A DNA stretch of 64,000 nt, taken from the NCBI RefSeq assembly GCF_000706765.1, contig NZ_CP006018.1, forward strand, positions 992,001-1,056,000, in the 5' to 3' direction. The notes under the pieces were generated by a model. It was not told the DNA's origin and did not search any database. It saw only the letters and a list, made by a program, of their open reading frames with translations. Below, in pieces: positions 8,204 through 17,373 of the stretch. This DNA is from Bifidobacterium [indicum] DSM 20214 = LMG 11587 (GTDB taxonomy: Bacteria; Actinomycetota; Actinomycetes; Actinomycetales; Bifidobacteriaceae). Every line of letters begins with the position of its first letter. Positions within the stretch are counted from its first letter, which is position 1. The position numbers were made by a program, and so were the translations under genes.

Positions 8204-8961
8204 ATCCCCGGATCAACCCCGGTCGCGGCGGCAAGGGTCAGACACGTAAGAGGGATGCCACCAGCCAGGGTCAAGGCGCGGGCGCACTGCCGGATTGTCG
8301 AACCCGTCGTAACGATGTCATCAATGACCAGGATCGGATGTCCCACCACTGATGAGGCGTCTCTGACCACGATACGCCCCGAAACCCTACTGGCACGCTC
8401 CGAACGACCTCCTGCCCCTACGGACTTCCCACGGATGTCATGCATGGTCAGGACCGGTGTCGATACCGACGGGAAACCTGCATCCATCAGAGTCCTGGCA
8501 ACTGCCGCAGCCACAGGATTCAGATGTGCTCGCCCACGCCTTCTCAATGACCGTGGGGTCGAGGGGGCAGGGATGACCAGAATCGGGGTACCGCTCGCAC
8601 CGGACGGCAGAGCGGCACGAAAACGTCCACCTGCCAGCAGTCGCCCCGTCAACAGGGAAATGGCATGACCCAGCGGGCGGTCCAAGGCCCGGTCATCATG
8701 GTCCTTCCAAGCCAGGATGGCTCGCCTCACCGGCCCCCTATAGGCACCGCACGCAAGGGCTCGCCCCAGGGCATAGGAGGGGACCTCGGAAAAGACCGGC
8801 CTGGTCAACAGTCGGGCACAATCGGGACAGAGCAGGGCATCGGGCCGATCGCAACCGGCACAGCCCCTGGGCAGAAGAAGCCCTGTCAATTCCCCGATGA
8901 CCCTCTTGGTCAGGGAAGAACCCCTTGTTGCAGCACGAGATAAACGCATGCACTCAGGCAA
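8191..8961 (-). CDS. ComF-family phosphoribosyltransferase-like protein
   Basis: 256-residue protein of the ComF/ComFC family, cytosolic proteins implicated in DNA uptake in competent bacteria. An N-terminal zinc finger (C-A-G-C about 34-37 and C-P-D-C about 46-49) is followed by a PRTase-like domain with the PRPP-binding loop [13 protein letters not shown] near the C terminus. The start is uncertain: TTG at 8961 or ATG at 8949 (Met5). Neither has a strong ribosome-binding site. It lies 43 bases after the HAD hydrolase gene on the same strand and is probably co-transcribed with it. The stop overlaps umuC on the other strand. Confidence 0.85.
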   Translation of the reverse strand: MPECMRLSRAATRGSSLTKRVIGELTGLLLPRGCAGCDRPDALLCPDCARLLTRPVFSEVPSYALGRALACGAYRGPVRRAILAWKDHDDRALDRPLGHAISLLTGRLLAGGRFRAALPSGASGTPILVIPAPSTPRSLRRRGRAHLNPVAAAVARTLMDAGFPSVSTPVLTMHDIRGKSVGAGGRSERASRVSGRIVVRDASSVVGHPILVIDDIVTTGSTIRQCARALTLAGGIPLTCLTLAAATGVDPGIQRA

Positions 8962-9004
8962 GCATCACCCGTCCAGGATGGAGGCCATAAGGAGAAGATG
9001 TGCG

Positions 9005-9823
9005 TCAGCGTGCCAGACGAGGCTCCAGGGTCCGTATCAGTTCCAAGGTGTCGGCAGGATTGTCCACTTTCACAGCCTGGGTGCCCGCAAGCGCCGCCGG
9101 GTAGTCGTTCCCATCAGGATCCATGCGATCACCCACAAAAAGAATCCGGTCGACCTGGACCCCCAGAATCTCGGCCAGGGTCGAAACCGCGTAGGCCTTG
9201 TCGATCCCCTTGGCCGAGATATCGACACTGGTGGACCCACCCGAGCGAACCTGCAGATGGGGCAGGTCCGCCGCAACAGCCGCTGCCAGGCGGTCCTTAC
9301 GTTTGTTGTCCGGGTCCCAGGCCTCCTTGGCTCCGACCGGAGCCTCCTGGCCCAGGGCAGAAAAGGTAATCTGACTCCCCCGGTCCTCGATCCGTGGACC
9401 CCAGGTCTCCTCTTCCCAATCGCCCAACTCCCGGGCATGCTTCTCCAGGGACATGGCGGCGGCCTTACGGTCCTCATCACTCAGGTCATGGGCATACACC
9501 TGGCCCCAGTCGTCGCCTTTCCACCGGTAGTATCTGGTACCGCTGGTCGGCATCAGGTGAAGCTGTGTCTTGTCGGTGTCCTCGGGCAGAGCGGCCAGGA
9601 CTTGGTTCCTGAACTGGAGGAAACGCCCGCCGGAGATGATGGCCACGGGGCGCAGATGAGTCAGAGCGGCAAAGTGGCGAGCCATGACCTCATCCATCCT
9701 GGTCTTCGACAGGGCCAGGGTGTTGTCCAGATCGAAGGCCAGTACGTCGGCCTTGCCGGAAACCACATCCAGGTCCATATCGCGCCACCCCGGCACCTTG
9801 ATATCACCGTCGCCTGCTGCCAT
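9005..9823 (-). CDS. HAD-superfamily hydrolase (sugar-phosphatase/phosphomannomutase-like, type IIB)
   Basis: 272-residue HAD enzyme with the nucleophile motif A-F-D-L-D-N-T-L (D31, D33), motif II A-I-I-S-G-G-R and motif IV V-G-D-R-M-D-P-D-G-N-D. The cap insertion between motifs II and III fits the IIB class, which includes phosphomannomutase-like and sucrose-phosphatase-like proteins that act on sugar phosphates. The exact substrate cannot be read from sequence. ATG 9823 has a strong AAGGAGGATCC site; the longer ORF to 9916 does not and would run into the divergent zincin gene. comF follows on the same strand. Confidence 0.85.
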   Translation of the reverse strand: MAAGDGDIKVPGWRDMDLDVVSGKADVLAFDLDNTLALSKTRMDEVMARHFAALTHLRPVAIISGGRFLQFRNQVLAALPEDTDKTQLHLMPTSGTRYYRWKGDDWGQVYAHDLSDEDRKAAAMSLEKHARELGDWEEETWGPRIEDRGSQITFSALGQEAPVGAKEAWDPDNKRKDRLAAAVAADLPHLQVRSGGSTSVDISAKGIDKAYAVSTLAEILGVQVDRILFVGDRMDPDGNDYPAALAGTQAVKVDNPADTLELIRTLEPRLAR

Positions 9824-9914
9824 GGATCCTCCTTGCGTCGCATTCGATTCAGCCAATGGTACAGAACACCCTGAGACCATGCCTCCCGACCCACCGACAG
9901 CTATGGTAGGAATC

Positions 9915-10349
9915 ATGACCCATGAGCTGCCGCCCTGGCATCGAGCCGTCTACCGCAACACCCACGGACGAGGTGTCCGCAGGCCGACCTTTGGCACCCG
10001 ATTGCCCAGATATCGCACCAGGTGCGGGGTATTCGACGATTTGGTAGCCGCGCAAATCCGCAGACTCAGCGCAGGCTGGCCCGAACTGGTCAGATCCGTC
10101 CAGTTCGGCGTCGAGGATGTGCCGCCTTCCGACCCGACACCGTGGGATGGGACCTCCGGGGTATATTCCCGGTCCTTCCCTGCAGGCAGGGGCGTGCCAC
10201 CTAGGATCATCCTCTACCGGATGCCCATCCAGCATCAGACCAAAAATCGTATGGAGCTGGAGCTCGTTATCAGGGACGAGCTGGTTCAGCAACTTGCCGA
10301 GCTCTATGGCCGTTCACCCGAGCAAATCGACCCCATGTGGGGTAAGTGA
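9915..10349 (+). CDS. Zincin_1-family (PF06262-like) protein lacking the HExxH zinc motif
   Basis: 144-residue protein resembling the short actinobacterial metallopeptidase-family proteins. The core is recognisable (V-Q-F-G-V-E-D-V-P, then I-I-L-Y-R-M-P-I and I-R-D-E-L-V-Q-Q-L-A-E-L-Y-G). Where active relatives carry H-E-x-x-H, this protein has Q-Q-L-A-E at about 125-129, so a catalytic zinc site is not expected. ATG 9915 is preceded by AGGA. It is convergent with the DUF5719 gene (2-base gap). In mycobacteria a related gene lies near whiB2 and mannose-phosphate genes, so the context matches a conserved envelope-related neighbourhood. Confidence 0.75.
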   Translation: MTHELPPWHRAVYRNTHGRGVRRPTFGTRLPRYRTRCGVFDDLVAAQIRRLSAGWPELVRSVQFGVEDVPPSDPTPWDGTSGVYSRSFPAGRGVPPRIILYRMPIQHQTKNRMELELVIRDELVQQLAELYGRSPEQIDPMWGK

Positions 10350-10351
10350 GC

Positions 10352-11878
10352 TCAGGGAAGGATTGCCGAATCGGGACCGGCATGGATGACGGCTGTTCGC
10401 GGCAGAAGGGCTGTCGGCATCACGGATGCCAAACCGACCAGCCCCGCTTCCCTGACCTTGTCCACCTCGATACGGGCATTCCATATAACCTGCTCGGCCT
10501 CATCCATTCGAACGGCCGTGGTGTCGGCACCCAGGTCTTCAGGGGCGAATTCCTCGGCCTTGGATGGGTCCAGAACGACCTCCCTATGACCCGTCTTTTT
10601 GCCTGTCTTGTCGAATCCCGTAAGGGAAACAGAGGTCTGCTTCTGCGAACCGTTGACCAGGGTAAGCCGTCCCTTGGTGTTTTCGGGTACAGTCACGGCA
10701 CCTGATACGGCCGCTTCACCCGGATTGAGGATGGCGAAGTCCGATTGATCCTTCTCCGAGTCGCCTTGGATCTTTACCACGGCATTGATCGGTTCATCCG
10801 CGGTGATACGCAGGGCCGTCTTGCCTTCGGGCACCTCGCCCAGGTCGATGGCCGCGGTCCGTCCCGCCTCAAGTTTCCGATCATCGGATCCCTGACCTCC
10901 CTGGCCATCCAGCCAGGTCAACTTCAGCGACGCGTTCTTCTCGGACCGGGCCAGGAGAAGAACCTTGTCGGCTCCACGGACCCCGGGAATAATCAAGTCC
11001 CTGCTGGCTGCCTCCAAGGCGGTCGCATAATCGGAGCCACGCGATTCAAGACCACTCATGGCGCTGATGGTAACCATCAGCGCCACCGGAGCCTGGGAGC
11101 TGGTGGCGGTGACATAGATTCCATCCTGGTCAGGTGCCGCCGCGGACAGGTTGAAGGAGGCGTGACCACCAGGAGCCACCGTCATCATGCTGCCGTTCGC
11201 CAGATTCATCCTGGACCCCGAAGCTGAGCCGTGGATGGAGATGGTGACCTTGGTTGCCTTGGAGGAGGGGTTGTATGCCACCAGATGCTGGGTCCACCCC
11301 TGCCTGGTAGTGGGCAGCAGGAAGGATGACTCCATGGCGGCATCCGGGCAGCGCAGTCCCTGCACCCCCTTGAAGTCACCCTCGGTCGCCCAGGAGACCA
11401 TGGAAGCCGTACTCCCCGCACCCGACTCCACCTTGTACAGGTTGGATGTGAAAGTCAGGGCTTCCGACCCCACATCGTGGGAGCCCACCATGGCCTTCTC
11501 CCCGTCCAGAGGGTCGGGATCGGACAGGGTCTTGGACTGCCCTTCGCCCATGGGTGAAATTCTTGAGGTCAGCACAGAACCGAAGGAGCCCATCATGGCA
11601 GAAGCGGCCAAGTCTCCTTCGGATGCGCGGAACTGTTCATCACCGACCTTTTCGGCGTCATCCAGACTCATCCTGGCCGGACAGTAGGAGGTAATGGTCC
11701 TTTGACTCACCTCGTGGGTCTTGGTGGACGTGGCATCGGTCTTGTCCACCATGAAGGAGGGCAGACGGAAGAAGACGAGGCAGGCCACCAGGGCCACAAC
11801 AATCAGGATGGAAAACCCGCCCAGAGACAGTCTCCAGAGACTTCCTCGACCAGCTGGCTTCTTGGTTTCCTTGCTCAT
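10352..11878 (-). CDS. DUF5719-family membrane-anchored extracytoplasmic protein
   Basis: 508-residue protein with a short basic N terminus, one membrane helix (about 18-40) and a long exported region rich in Ser, Gly, Thr and Asp with beta-strand-like repeats. This matches the DUF5719 proteins found in Actinobacteria next to a large glycosyltransferase and whiB2. No catalytic motif is visible and the molecular role is unknown; attachment to the outer face of the membrane and a role in envelope assembly are inferred from context. The ATG overlaps the glycosyltransferase stop by one base (TGATG), so the two are translationally coupled. Confidence 0.75.
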   Translation of the reverse strand: MSKETKKPAGRGSLWRLSLGGFSILIVVALVACLVFFRLPSFMVDKTDATSTKTHEVSQRTITSYCPARMSLDDAEKVGDEQFRASEGDLAASAMMGSFGSVLTSRISPMGEGQSKTLSDPDPLDGEKAMVGSHDVGSEALTFTSNLYKVESGAGSTASMVSWATEGDFKGVQGLRCPDAAMESSFLLPTTRQGWTQHLVAYNPSSKATKVTISIHGSASGSRMNLANGSMMTVAPGGHASFNLSAAAPDQDGIYVTATSSQAPVALMVTISAMSGLESRGSDYATALEAASRDLIIPGVRGADKVLLLARSEKNASLKLTWLDGQGGQGSDDRKLEAGRTAAIDLGEVPEGKTALRITADEPINAVVKIQGDSEKDQSDFAILNPGEAAVSGAVTVPENTKGRLTLVNGSQKQTSVSLTGFDKTGKKTGHREVVLDPSKAEEFAPEDLGADTTAVRMDEAEQVIWNARIEVDKVREAGLVGLASVMPTALLPRTAVIHAGPDSAILP

Positions 11879-14800
11879 CACTGCTCCTGTCCTGAACTAC
11901 GACGATGCGGCAGGGCCACCAGGCAGTATGCGACCAGGGCCAGCCCCAGCGTCCAAAGCCATGCCGTTCGCCAGGGCGAATCCGCCACAGCTTGGTATGC
12001 CGACATGTCGACACCATGCTTGCTCGAGGTATTGAGGGTCAACCTGAAGTAGGTTCCCTGGGCATTACTCACCACCTGCTGGGTCCCATCACTGGCCGTG
12101 ATATTGGAGACCAGGTTCTCGTTGGGGGTGGTGGCCCCGCCTGTTGATCCACCGGAATCGCTGGGTACGTATATGCCCCCGTAGCCCAGTCCGTCGATGG
12201 TCTCAATGGCCGACGAGTCGGCACTGACAATCAGGGAAGCGCTGGCTGAGGACAGCCCCTCTGTCGCTGGGTCCAGATTGCCGGCGACCGCCTGGGCCCT
12301 GGCCGCCGGAGACACGTCAATCAGGTCGCCCCGGAATGTCCTCATGGACCCATACATGACCTGGTTTTGTGCAGGGGCGGAAAGAACCAGAACGCGGTGG
12401 TTGTCCGCCTTGGAGAGATAGTCCACGGCCACCATGGGCAGACCGTCACTGTCCGCGCGAATAGCGGGCTCATATCCTTCCGCGCGACTTCCCAGTGCCA
12501 AGGCAGCCATAACAGCCACCAGGGCAAGGGTGAGCAGTCCACGACCCATCCGAACAAGGACAAGGGTCACGGCGGATCCGGGATTCACAACGGAGCCATC
12601 CTCAATGGCCCTGACGCCTGATTCACCTGTGCGCCAGGTGGAAACCACGGGATGTTTGTCCCCGCGGGTGGCCAGGGAGTGGAAGGGTTTGACAGCCCCG
12701 CCCGCAACCAGGCAGATACAAGCCATCAAGGACAGAAGAACGAGAAGGAGACCTGGCAGGGGGGACCCCGCTACAGGACCAGTCTGATCCAGACCGACAG
12801 TGATGGACGAAGACACCATGGCCAACACCACCCCGATCAGAGCCATGGCCCACATCATCCTGGACGCGCGAACGACCGCAGGCAGGAAAAGGGAGATAAA
12901 GGCCAGGAGGACCAGCACCAGCAAGGCTCCCATAAGAATCAACCCCTGCCAGTCTCCGCTGTGGAGCCAACCCAACCATCCCTGCGATACGTCCAGGTCC
13001 AGAATTCTGGCCACCATATCACCCAGGTTGTCGGATCGGGGCTGGCCTTGGGTCAGCGAGGAGGGGACGGTCACGTCACCGAAGAGCTGACGCCAGAGTC
13101 CATCGTGGAAGTGACGGACCAGGTTGACCAGGGTCGGGGCCAGGGCCAGGGCCGAAGGAATCGGAATGAGCATCAGCATGGCCTTGTGCCGGGGAACCAC
13201 GCAAAACACGATGATGAAAATCGGAATCAGAGCCAGGAGGAGCTGGGGCTCAGCAAGGATGACCGGCACGAAGCAGATAGCAGCCAGGGCCGCATCCTGT
13301 ATGGAGGCGTGAGGTGTGGAGGGTGATTCCGTTCTATAGAGGCCCACGGCCTTGAAAACGAAGGCGAAAGCGACAGGCATAAAGGCCAGAACCGTCAATA
13401 TGGGAAGGTTGACCGACTCCACAACCCCCAGGGCTAGCGACAGGCAGGACCAGAGCAGGCCAACGGCCACACGCACTGGATTGGACCTGGTGAATATACC
13501 CGCAAGGGCCCAGAACGACAGGGCCGATAGGGGCACCTCCACCAAGAGCATCAGCCCCATGGCCCAGGCGACATGGCCGCCGGTCAGGGCGGTGAAGGCC
13601 ATCAGCACAAGCAGGAACGGAGTGGGAGCCGCAGGCATACCGGTTCCACCACCCCATGTCCATGAGGTGGTGGCAGACGAGACCAGCTGATTCCAATCGG
13701 CTCCGGAGGAGAGCATGGTCTTCGAATATATGGACCCACCGGAAAACACGGCCTGGCAGGTGGACCAGTTGGTGGCCAGGAGGACGAGCAGGACCAGAAC
13801 CGTCATGCCCAGGGCCCATACCGTTCGTCTGGCCCGTTGCTTCTTCAGGTGAGCCAGGGCCAGGTGTCCGATCAGGGGGTGATCCAGTTGGTCGCGGAAA
13901 GCCTGCTGCCGCTGATGCCACTGCCGCACCTGCTGGCGATTGGCCTGGAGGACATCAAGGTGATTCAGACCCGTGACACTGACCGAGCTGAGTCTACGGC
14001 GCATCATGACGCTGGAGCGCAGATGCCCCAGAAGTCTCCAGGGGGCGCACAGATGGCAGAGAGCCATGTACGGGCGCTTGTCGATAAGGCTTGCAATCGC
14101 GAACCAGACAGCCGCAAGCAGTCTCCATATCCAGACAGGAAGCCACCAGATCGAGGGGAAGTCCGTAAGGAGATAGCGCTCGCTGGCATCAATCGTAGCC
14201 ATGGAGGCATCTGCTGGGTTCTCCGGATCAATCGGTCGTCCTGCCCTATCTCGCAGACCACGGTACCGAGCCTGCGCATGGGCGACCCTGGCCTCCGGGA
14301 CCACCACGACCCTCCCCCCGGACAGGCAGATTCTCCGGCATAGGTCGTCGGACTGTCCGAAGGTGCCCGACCAACGTTCCAACCCCCTCAGATTCTTCAG
14401 GGTCTCCAGGGGCACCAGGGAACCGGCCAGACTCACCGAGAAGACATCCTGCCGGGAATCGTACTGCTCCTGGTCGGGCTCCTGATCGACGACCAGCCCG
14501 ACAGTCGAGTGCCCGTAAGCATATCGACCGACATCCTGGAGGCCTTCGCCCTCCCAGTTGAACTGCTTGGCTCCGAGAATCGAAACCGTGGGAGACCTGT
14601 GCCAGGACTCAATCAGGGTCTCCAGACAGTTGGGGTCCATAGGCCTGGAATCGTCATGCAGAAGCCAAAGTCCACGCGTCATCTGCGGAAGACGGGCATA
14701 TCCGAGGGCCTTGCCAATGGCATCACCGAAAGACGAGGCTCCCTTTGCCCTGACCACCTGGACCTCAACGGTGCAGGGATCGCGGGATCCGACAATCTGG

Positions 14801-15072
14801 CGATCGGTCAGCCGCGGTCTGAGGACCTGGAACTCGGAATACAGGGGCTCAGCGATGGAACCGGAGCAATCGGCGATAATGATGACCCCTGGCAGCACGG
14901 TCTGTGCAACCAGTGCGGCAAGCGTATCGGAAAGGTAGGTGAGGTCCTGCTCAACCGTCACCAGGGCCGCAACCGAGGAATCCACCTCCTGGGTGGTGTC
15001 GGCCGGTCGGCCATCTATGACAGAAGCGAGGACCTGCTTGATATCCAATGCCTGGGGCGCGACAGAACTCAT
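11878..15072 (-). CDS. Very large membrane glycosyltransferase (GT2 domain plus multi-span membrane region)
   Basis: 1064-residue protein. Residues about 35-270 form a GT2-type domain (V-T-V-E-Q-D start, then L-L-H-D-D-S-R-P as the probable metal/nucleotide-sugar acidic motif). The rest carries many hydrophobic segments with an external loop region, ending in a C-terminal membrane helix and basic tail (P-H-R-R-S-S-G-Q-E-Q). The organisation suggests a polyprenyl- or nucleotide-sugar-dependent transferase that builds or exports cell-envelope glycan; the acceptor is unknown. ATG 15072 follows TGGAGCCT and gives a better start than the longer ORF. It is the first gene of an operon with DUF5719. 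Confidence 0.82.
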   Translation of the reverse strand: MSSVAPQALDIKQVLASVIDGRPADTTQEVDSSVAALVTVEQDLTYLSDTLAALVAQTVLPGVIIIADCSGSIAEPLYSEFQVLRPRLTDRQIVGSRDPCTVEVQVVRAKGASSFGDAIGKALGYARLPQMTRGLWLLHDDSRPMDPNCLETLIESWHRSPTVSILGAKQFNWEGEGLQDVGRYAYGHSTVGLVVDQEPDQEQYDSRQDVFSVSLAGSLVPLETLKNLRGLERWSGTFGQSDDLCRRICLSGGRVVVVPEARVAHAQARYRGLRDRAGRPIDPENPADASMATIDASERYLLTDFPSIWWLPVWIWRLLAAVWFAIASLIDKRPYMALCHLCAPWRLLGHLRSSVMMRRRLSSVSVTGLNHLDVLQANRQQVRQWHQRQQAFRDQLDHPLIGHLALAHLKKQRARRTVWALGMTVLVLLVLLATNWSTCQAVFSGGSIYSKTMLSSGADWNQLVSSATTSWTWGGGTGMPAAPTPFLLVLMAFTALTGGHVAWAMGLMLLVEVPLSALSFWALAGIFTRSNPVRVAVGLLWSCLSLALGVVESVNLPILTVLAFMPVAFAFVFKAVGLYRTESPSTPHASIQDAALAAICFVPVILAEPQLLLALIPIFIIVFCVVPRHKAMLMLIPIPSALALAPTLVNLVRHFHDGLWRQLFGDVTVPSSLTQGQPRSDNLGDMVARILDLDVSQGWLGWLHSGDWQGLILMGALLVLVLLAFISLFLPAVVRASRMMWAMALIGVVLAMVSSSITVGLDQTGPVAGSPLPGLLLVLLSLMACICLVAGGAVKPFHSLATRGDKHPVVSTWRTGESGVRAIEDGSVVNPGSAVTLVLVRMGRGLLTLALVAVMAALALGSRAEGYEPAIRADSDGLPMVAVDYLSKADNHRVLVLSAPAQNQVMYGSMRTFRGDLIDVSPAARAQAVAGNLDPATEGLSSASASLIVSADSSAIETIDGLGYGGIYVPSDSGGSTGGATTPNENLVSNITASDGTQQVVSNAQGTYFRLTLNTSSKHGVDMSAYQAVADSPWRTAWLWTLGLALVAYCLVALPHRRSSGQEQ

Positions 15073-15139
15073 AGGCTCCAGTGTACGCAAGCCCCGGCAC
15101 ACACCGACTCAGCCGCATGGAACCGGCGATTTTGCCAGC

Positions 15140-15448
15140 TCACTGATTACGCGTCCGCTTCTTGTAGCGACGGCGCTCGCGCTTGCTCATACCTCCCCAG
15201 ATGCCGAAACGTTCATCGTGGTCTATAGCCCACTCAAGGCACTGTTTGCGGACGGTGCAATCTGCACACACCTTTTTCGCCTCCTGGGTGGATCCCCCCT
15301 TGCCGGGGAAGAAGGCTTCAGGATCCGTCTGGGCACAGAGTGCATCACTGCGCCAGGACATGGAGTTACTGGACTCCAACCACTCAATCAACGGCTGCAA
15401 ACGCTGCCCAACTACTCCGTTATATCGAGTGTCTATAAAACCACTCAT
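15140..15448 (-). CDS. whiB2: WhiB-family iron-sulfur regulator (WhiB2/WhmD-like)
   Basis: 102-residue Wbl protein with the four cluster-binding cysteines C38, C61, C64 and C70 and the G-I-W-G-G turn followed by the basic tail S-K-R-E-R-R-R-Y-K-K-R that binds DNA. Wbl proteins bind a [4Fe-4S] cluster and the sigma-A subunit. Proximity to the glycosyltransferase/DUF5719 operon and the actinobacterial gene order indicate the WhiB2/WhmD subgroup, which acts in septation and division. ATG 15448 follows a GGGGGG stretch at good distance. It has its own promoter and transcribes away from the LCP genes. Confidence 0.9.
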   Translation of the reverse strand: MSGFIDTRYNGVVGQRLQPLIEWLESSNSMSWRSDALCAQTDPEAFFPGKGGSTQEAKKVCADCTVRKQCLEWAIDHDERFGIWGGMSKRERRRYKKRTRNQ

Positions 15449-15487
15449 AGCGACCCCCCAGTCCCTAATGTGTCATTGCACACCTTA

Positions 15488-15516
15488 ATTAGAAACTTTG
15501 GGTGGACCTTTGTCAA
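15488..15516 (-). promoter_or_regulatory. Promoter of whiB2
   Basis: On the minus strand, TTGACA (15516-15511) and TCTAAT (15493-15488) are spaced by exactly 17 bases, about 40 bases before the whiB2 start. The -35 is a full consensus match. Confidence 0.8.
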
Positions 15517-15884
15517 GCGCCACAAGGCTTTTCGGACTTTGTGGAACTGATAACCGTTTATCGGCAACAACCCTCCACGCAGAGGCTAATGCAAGCATAT
15601 GTATTGTTTTTGTCAATCGTTTTATCTCAAATGGTTCCGGGATTCCAGCTTTTTAGGAGAATCAAAATTCTCTTATGGTTTCGGGAAGGTTCGCTCTGGG
15701 CAGAGGAAAACGTCTTGGATTCCCATACGTCCCGGTATAGGTGAGGGATTCGGGGGTATGCGAGGAAGACATCCATTCTCGCCATGCCAAGGTCTACAAT
15801 TTGAACAGTTCGGATAGGCATGACCAAGCAGGCGGGACTCCCCTGCGGGCTTGCTGAATAGCGGCCAATGAGGAAGGCACATCA
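15517..15884. other. Long intergenic region between whiB2 and the first LCP gene
   Basis: No gene is visible in these 368 bases, which are AT-richer than their surroundings. They contain two small perfect inverted repeats: GATAA-CCGT-TTATC (15549-15562) and GAGAAT-CAAA-ATTCTC (15657-15672). A possible plus-strand promoter for the LCP gene ends in TATAGG near 15735. This is a plausible binding region for regulators of the divergent genes. Confidence 0.5.
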
Positions 15885-17294
15885 TTGACGACCAAAAGCA
15901 ATCAGGCGCAATCGCCCAACATCAAGGCAGGCAAAGGCAACAAGCCCCGGCACAGCCTTGGGTACCGCACCAATCACCGAGTGCGTTCGGCCGTCTGCAT
16001 GGTGCTGGCCTTCATTCTCTGCTTCATGGCTTCGACCGTTGCCTCCTTCTGGATCGACCTCAACGGCAGGCTCACCGTTGTTCCCCAGGTTGCATCGAAG
16101 AACCAGCACAAGGCGCCCGAAGACATCTACAAGGGCAAAACCCTGAACATCCTGCTCCTGGGGCAGGATAGCCGAGATGGTGAAGGCAATGCGGCAATAG
16201 GTGGAGCCACAGATGACCTGGAGGGCAACCACCAGTCGGATACCGCCCTGGTCGTGCAGATTTCCGCGGATAGGACCTATGCCAATGTGGTCTCCATCCC
16301 CAGGGACTCCATCGTGAACGCACCCAGCTGCACCACCAGCAAGGGCGAGACCATACCAGCTCGTTACAAGGTCATGTTCAACTCCATCTTCGCCGACGGG
16401 TACTCCCAAGGCGGCGATGTGGAATCGGCAGCCAACTGCACACTGACGGCGGTCCGGTCCCTGACCGGACTGGACATCGACCAGTTCGTCGTCGCTGATT
16501 TCAATGGGTTCAAGTCCATTATCGATGCCTTGGGAGGAGTTGATGTCTGCATTCCAGTCAGGACCTACGACGAGACCACCGGTATCGACCTGCAACGGGG
16601 ACTGCACCATTTGGATGGCACCCAGGCCACAGAGTATGCCAGGATGCGCCACGATACCAGCAGCGACGGCTCGGACATCATGAGGACCACCCGCCAGCAG
16701 TACCTGATCAAGACCCTCGCAAACGAGGCACGCAAGGTCGATATATTCTCCGACCTGCCCAAGGCCTACCGGTTGGTCACCACCTCTCTTTCCGCCCTGC
16801 AGATCAGCAGTGGCCTGGGCGACTTCCAGACCCTTCTTGGACTGGGTGACTCTTTGAAGGACCTGCAGCCCTCAAACATCTACGCCCGTACCCTGCCAGT
16901 GGAACCCTGGTCCCAGGATATTAACCGGGTCGTCTGGACGGATGAGGCCGACACCGTATGGAAAACCCTCAGGGAGGGCAAGCCACTCAACGGCAGCACC
17001 GACAGCGACCAGCAGAGCCAGCAGACAGCAAGCCAGGACCAGCAGACTCAGTCAACCCAGTCCGCCACCCCCGACACTGCAGCGGACGCTTCTCAGGACG
17101 CCCCGACAACCCCGGCCCCCGATCCCCTTACAGGTCTGATTACCATGCCCGATAAGACTCTGATCGATCCCGACACCGGAGGCATCGTCAATCCAAAGGA
17201 CGGAACCATCAAGGACAAGGTGACCGGGCAGTACATCGGCATGGCAGACCGTTACCTCTTCGCAACGGTCTGTGCCGTTCCCGCGCAGAAATAG
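15885..17294 (+). CDS. LytR-CpsA-Psr (LCP) family envelope glycopolymer ligase, first copy
   Basis: 469-residue membrane protein with a basic cytoplasmic N terminus, one membrane helix (about 38-57) and an external LCP domain. LCP motifs are L-L-L-G-Q-D-S-R-D, the S-I-P-R-D-S segment and R-Q-Q-Y-L-I-K. Enzymes of this family transfer undecaprenyl-linked glycopolymers to peptidoglycan. After the domain comes a Gln/Ser/Thr/Pro-rich spacer (about 365-410) and a C-terminal module with Gly/Asp-rich repeats. The start is TTG 15885 with AGGAAGG upstream; no suitable ATG exists in this frame. A second LCP gene follows 79 bases later. Confidence 0.88.
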   Translation: MTTKSNQAQSPNIKAGKGNKPRHSLGYRTNHRVRSAVCMVLAFILCFMASTVASFWIDLNGRLTVVPQVASKNQHKAPEDIYKGKTLNILLLGQDSRDGEGNAAIGGATDDLEGNHQSDTALVVQISADRTYANVVSIPRDSIVNAPSCTTSKGETIPARYKVMFNSIFADGYSQGGDVESAANCTLTAVRSLTGLDIDQFVVADFNGFKSIIDALGGVDVCIPVRTYDETTGIDLQRGLHHLDGTQATEYARMRHDTSSDGSDIMRTTRQQYLIKTLANEARKVDIFSDLPKAYRLVTTSLSALQISSGLGDFQTLLGLGDSLKDLQPSNIYARTLPVEPWSQDINRVVWTDEADTVWKTLREGKPLNGSTDSDQQSQQTASQDQQTQSTQSATPDTAADASQDAPTTPAPDPLTGLITMPDKTLIDPDTGGIVNPKDGTIKDKVTGQYIGMADRYLFATVCAVPAQK

Positions 17295-17373
17295 TGTCCG
17301 TGACCGACGCTCATATCAGTCAGTGGTATTCATGACCTAGTTGGGATAGATGAGTAGGACAAGGGATTAAGGT

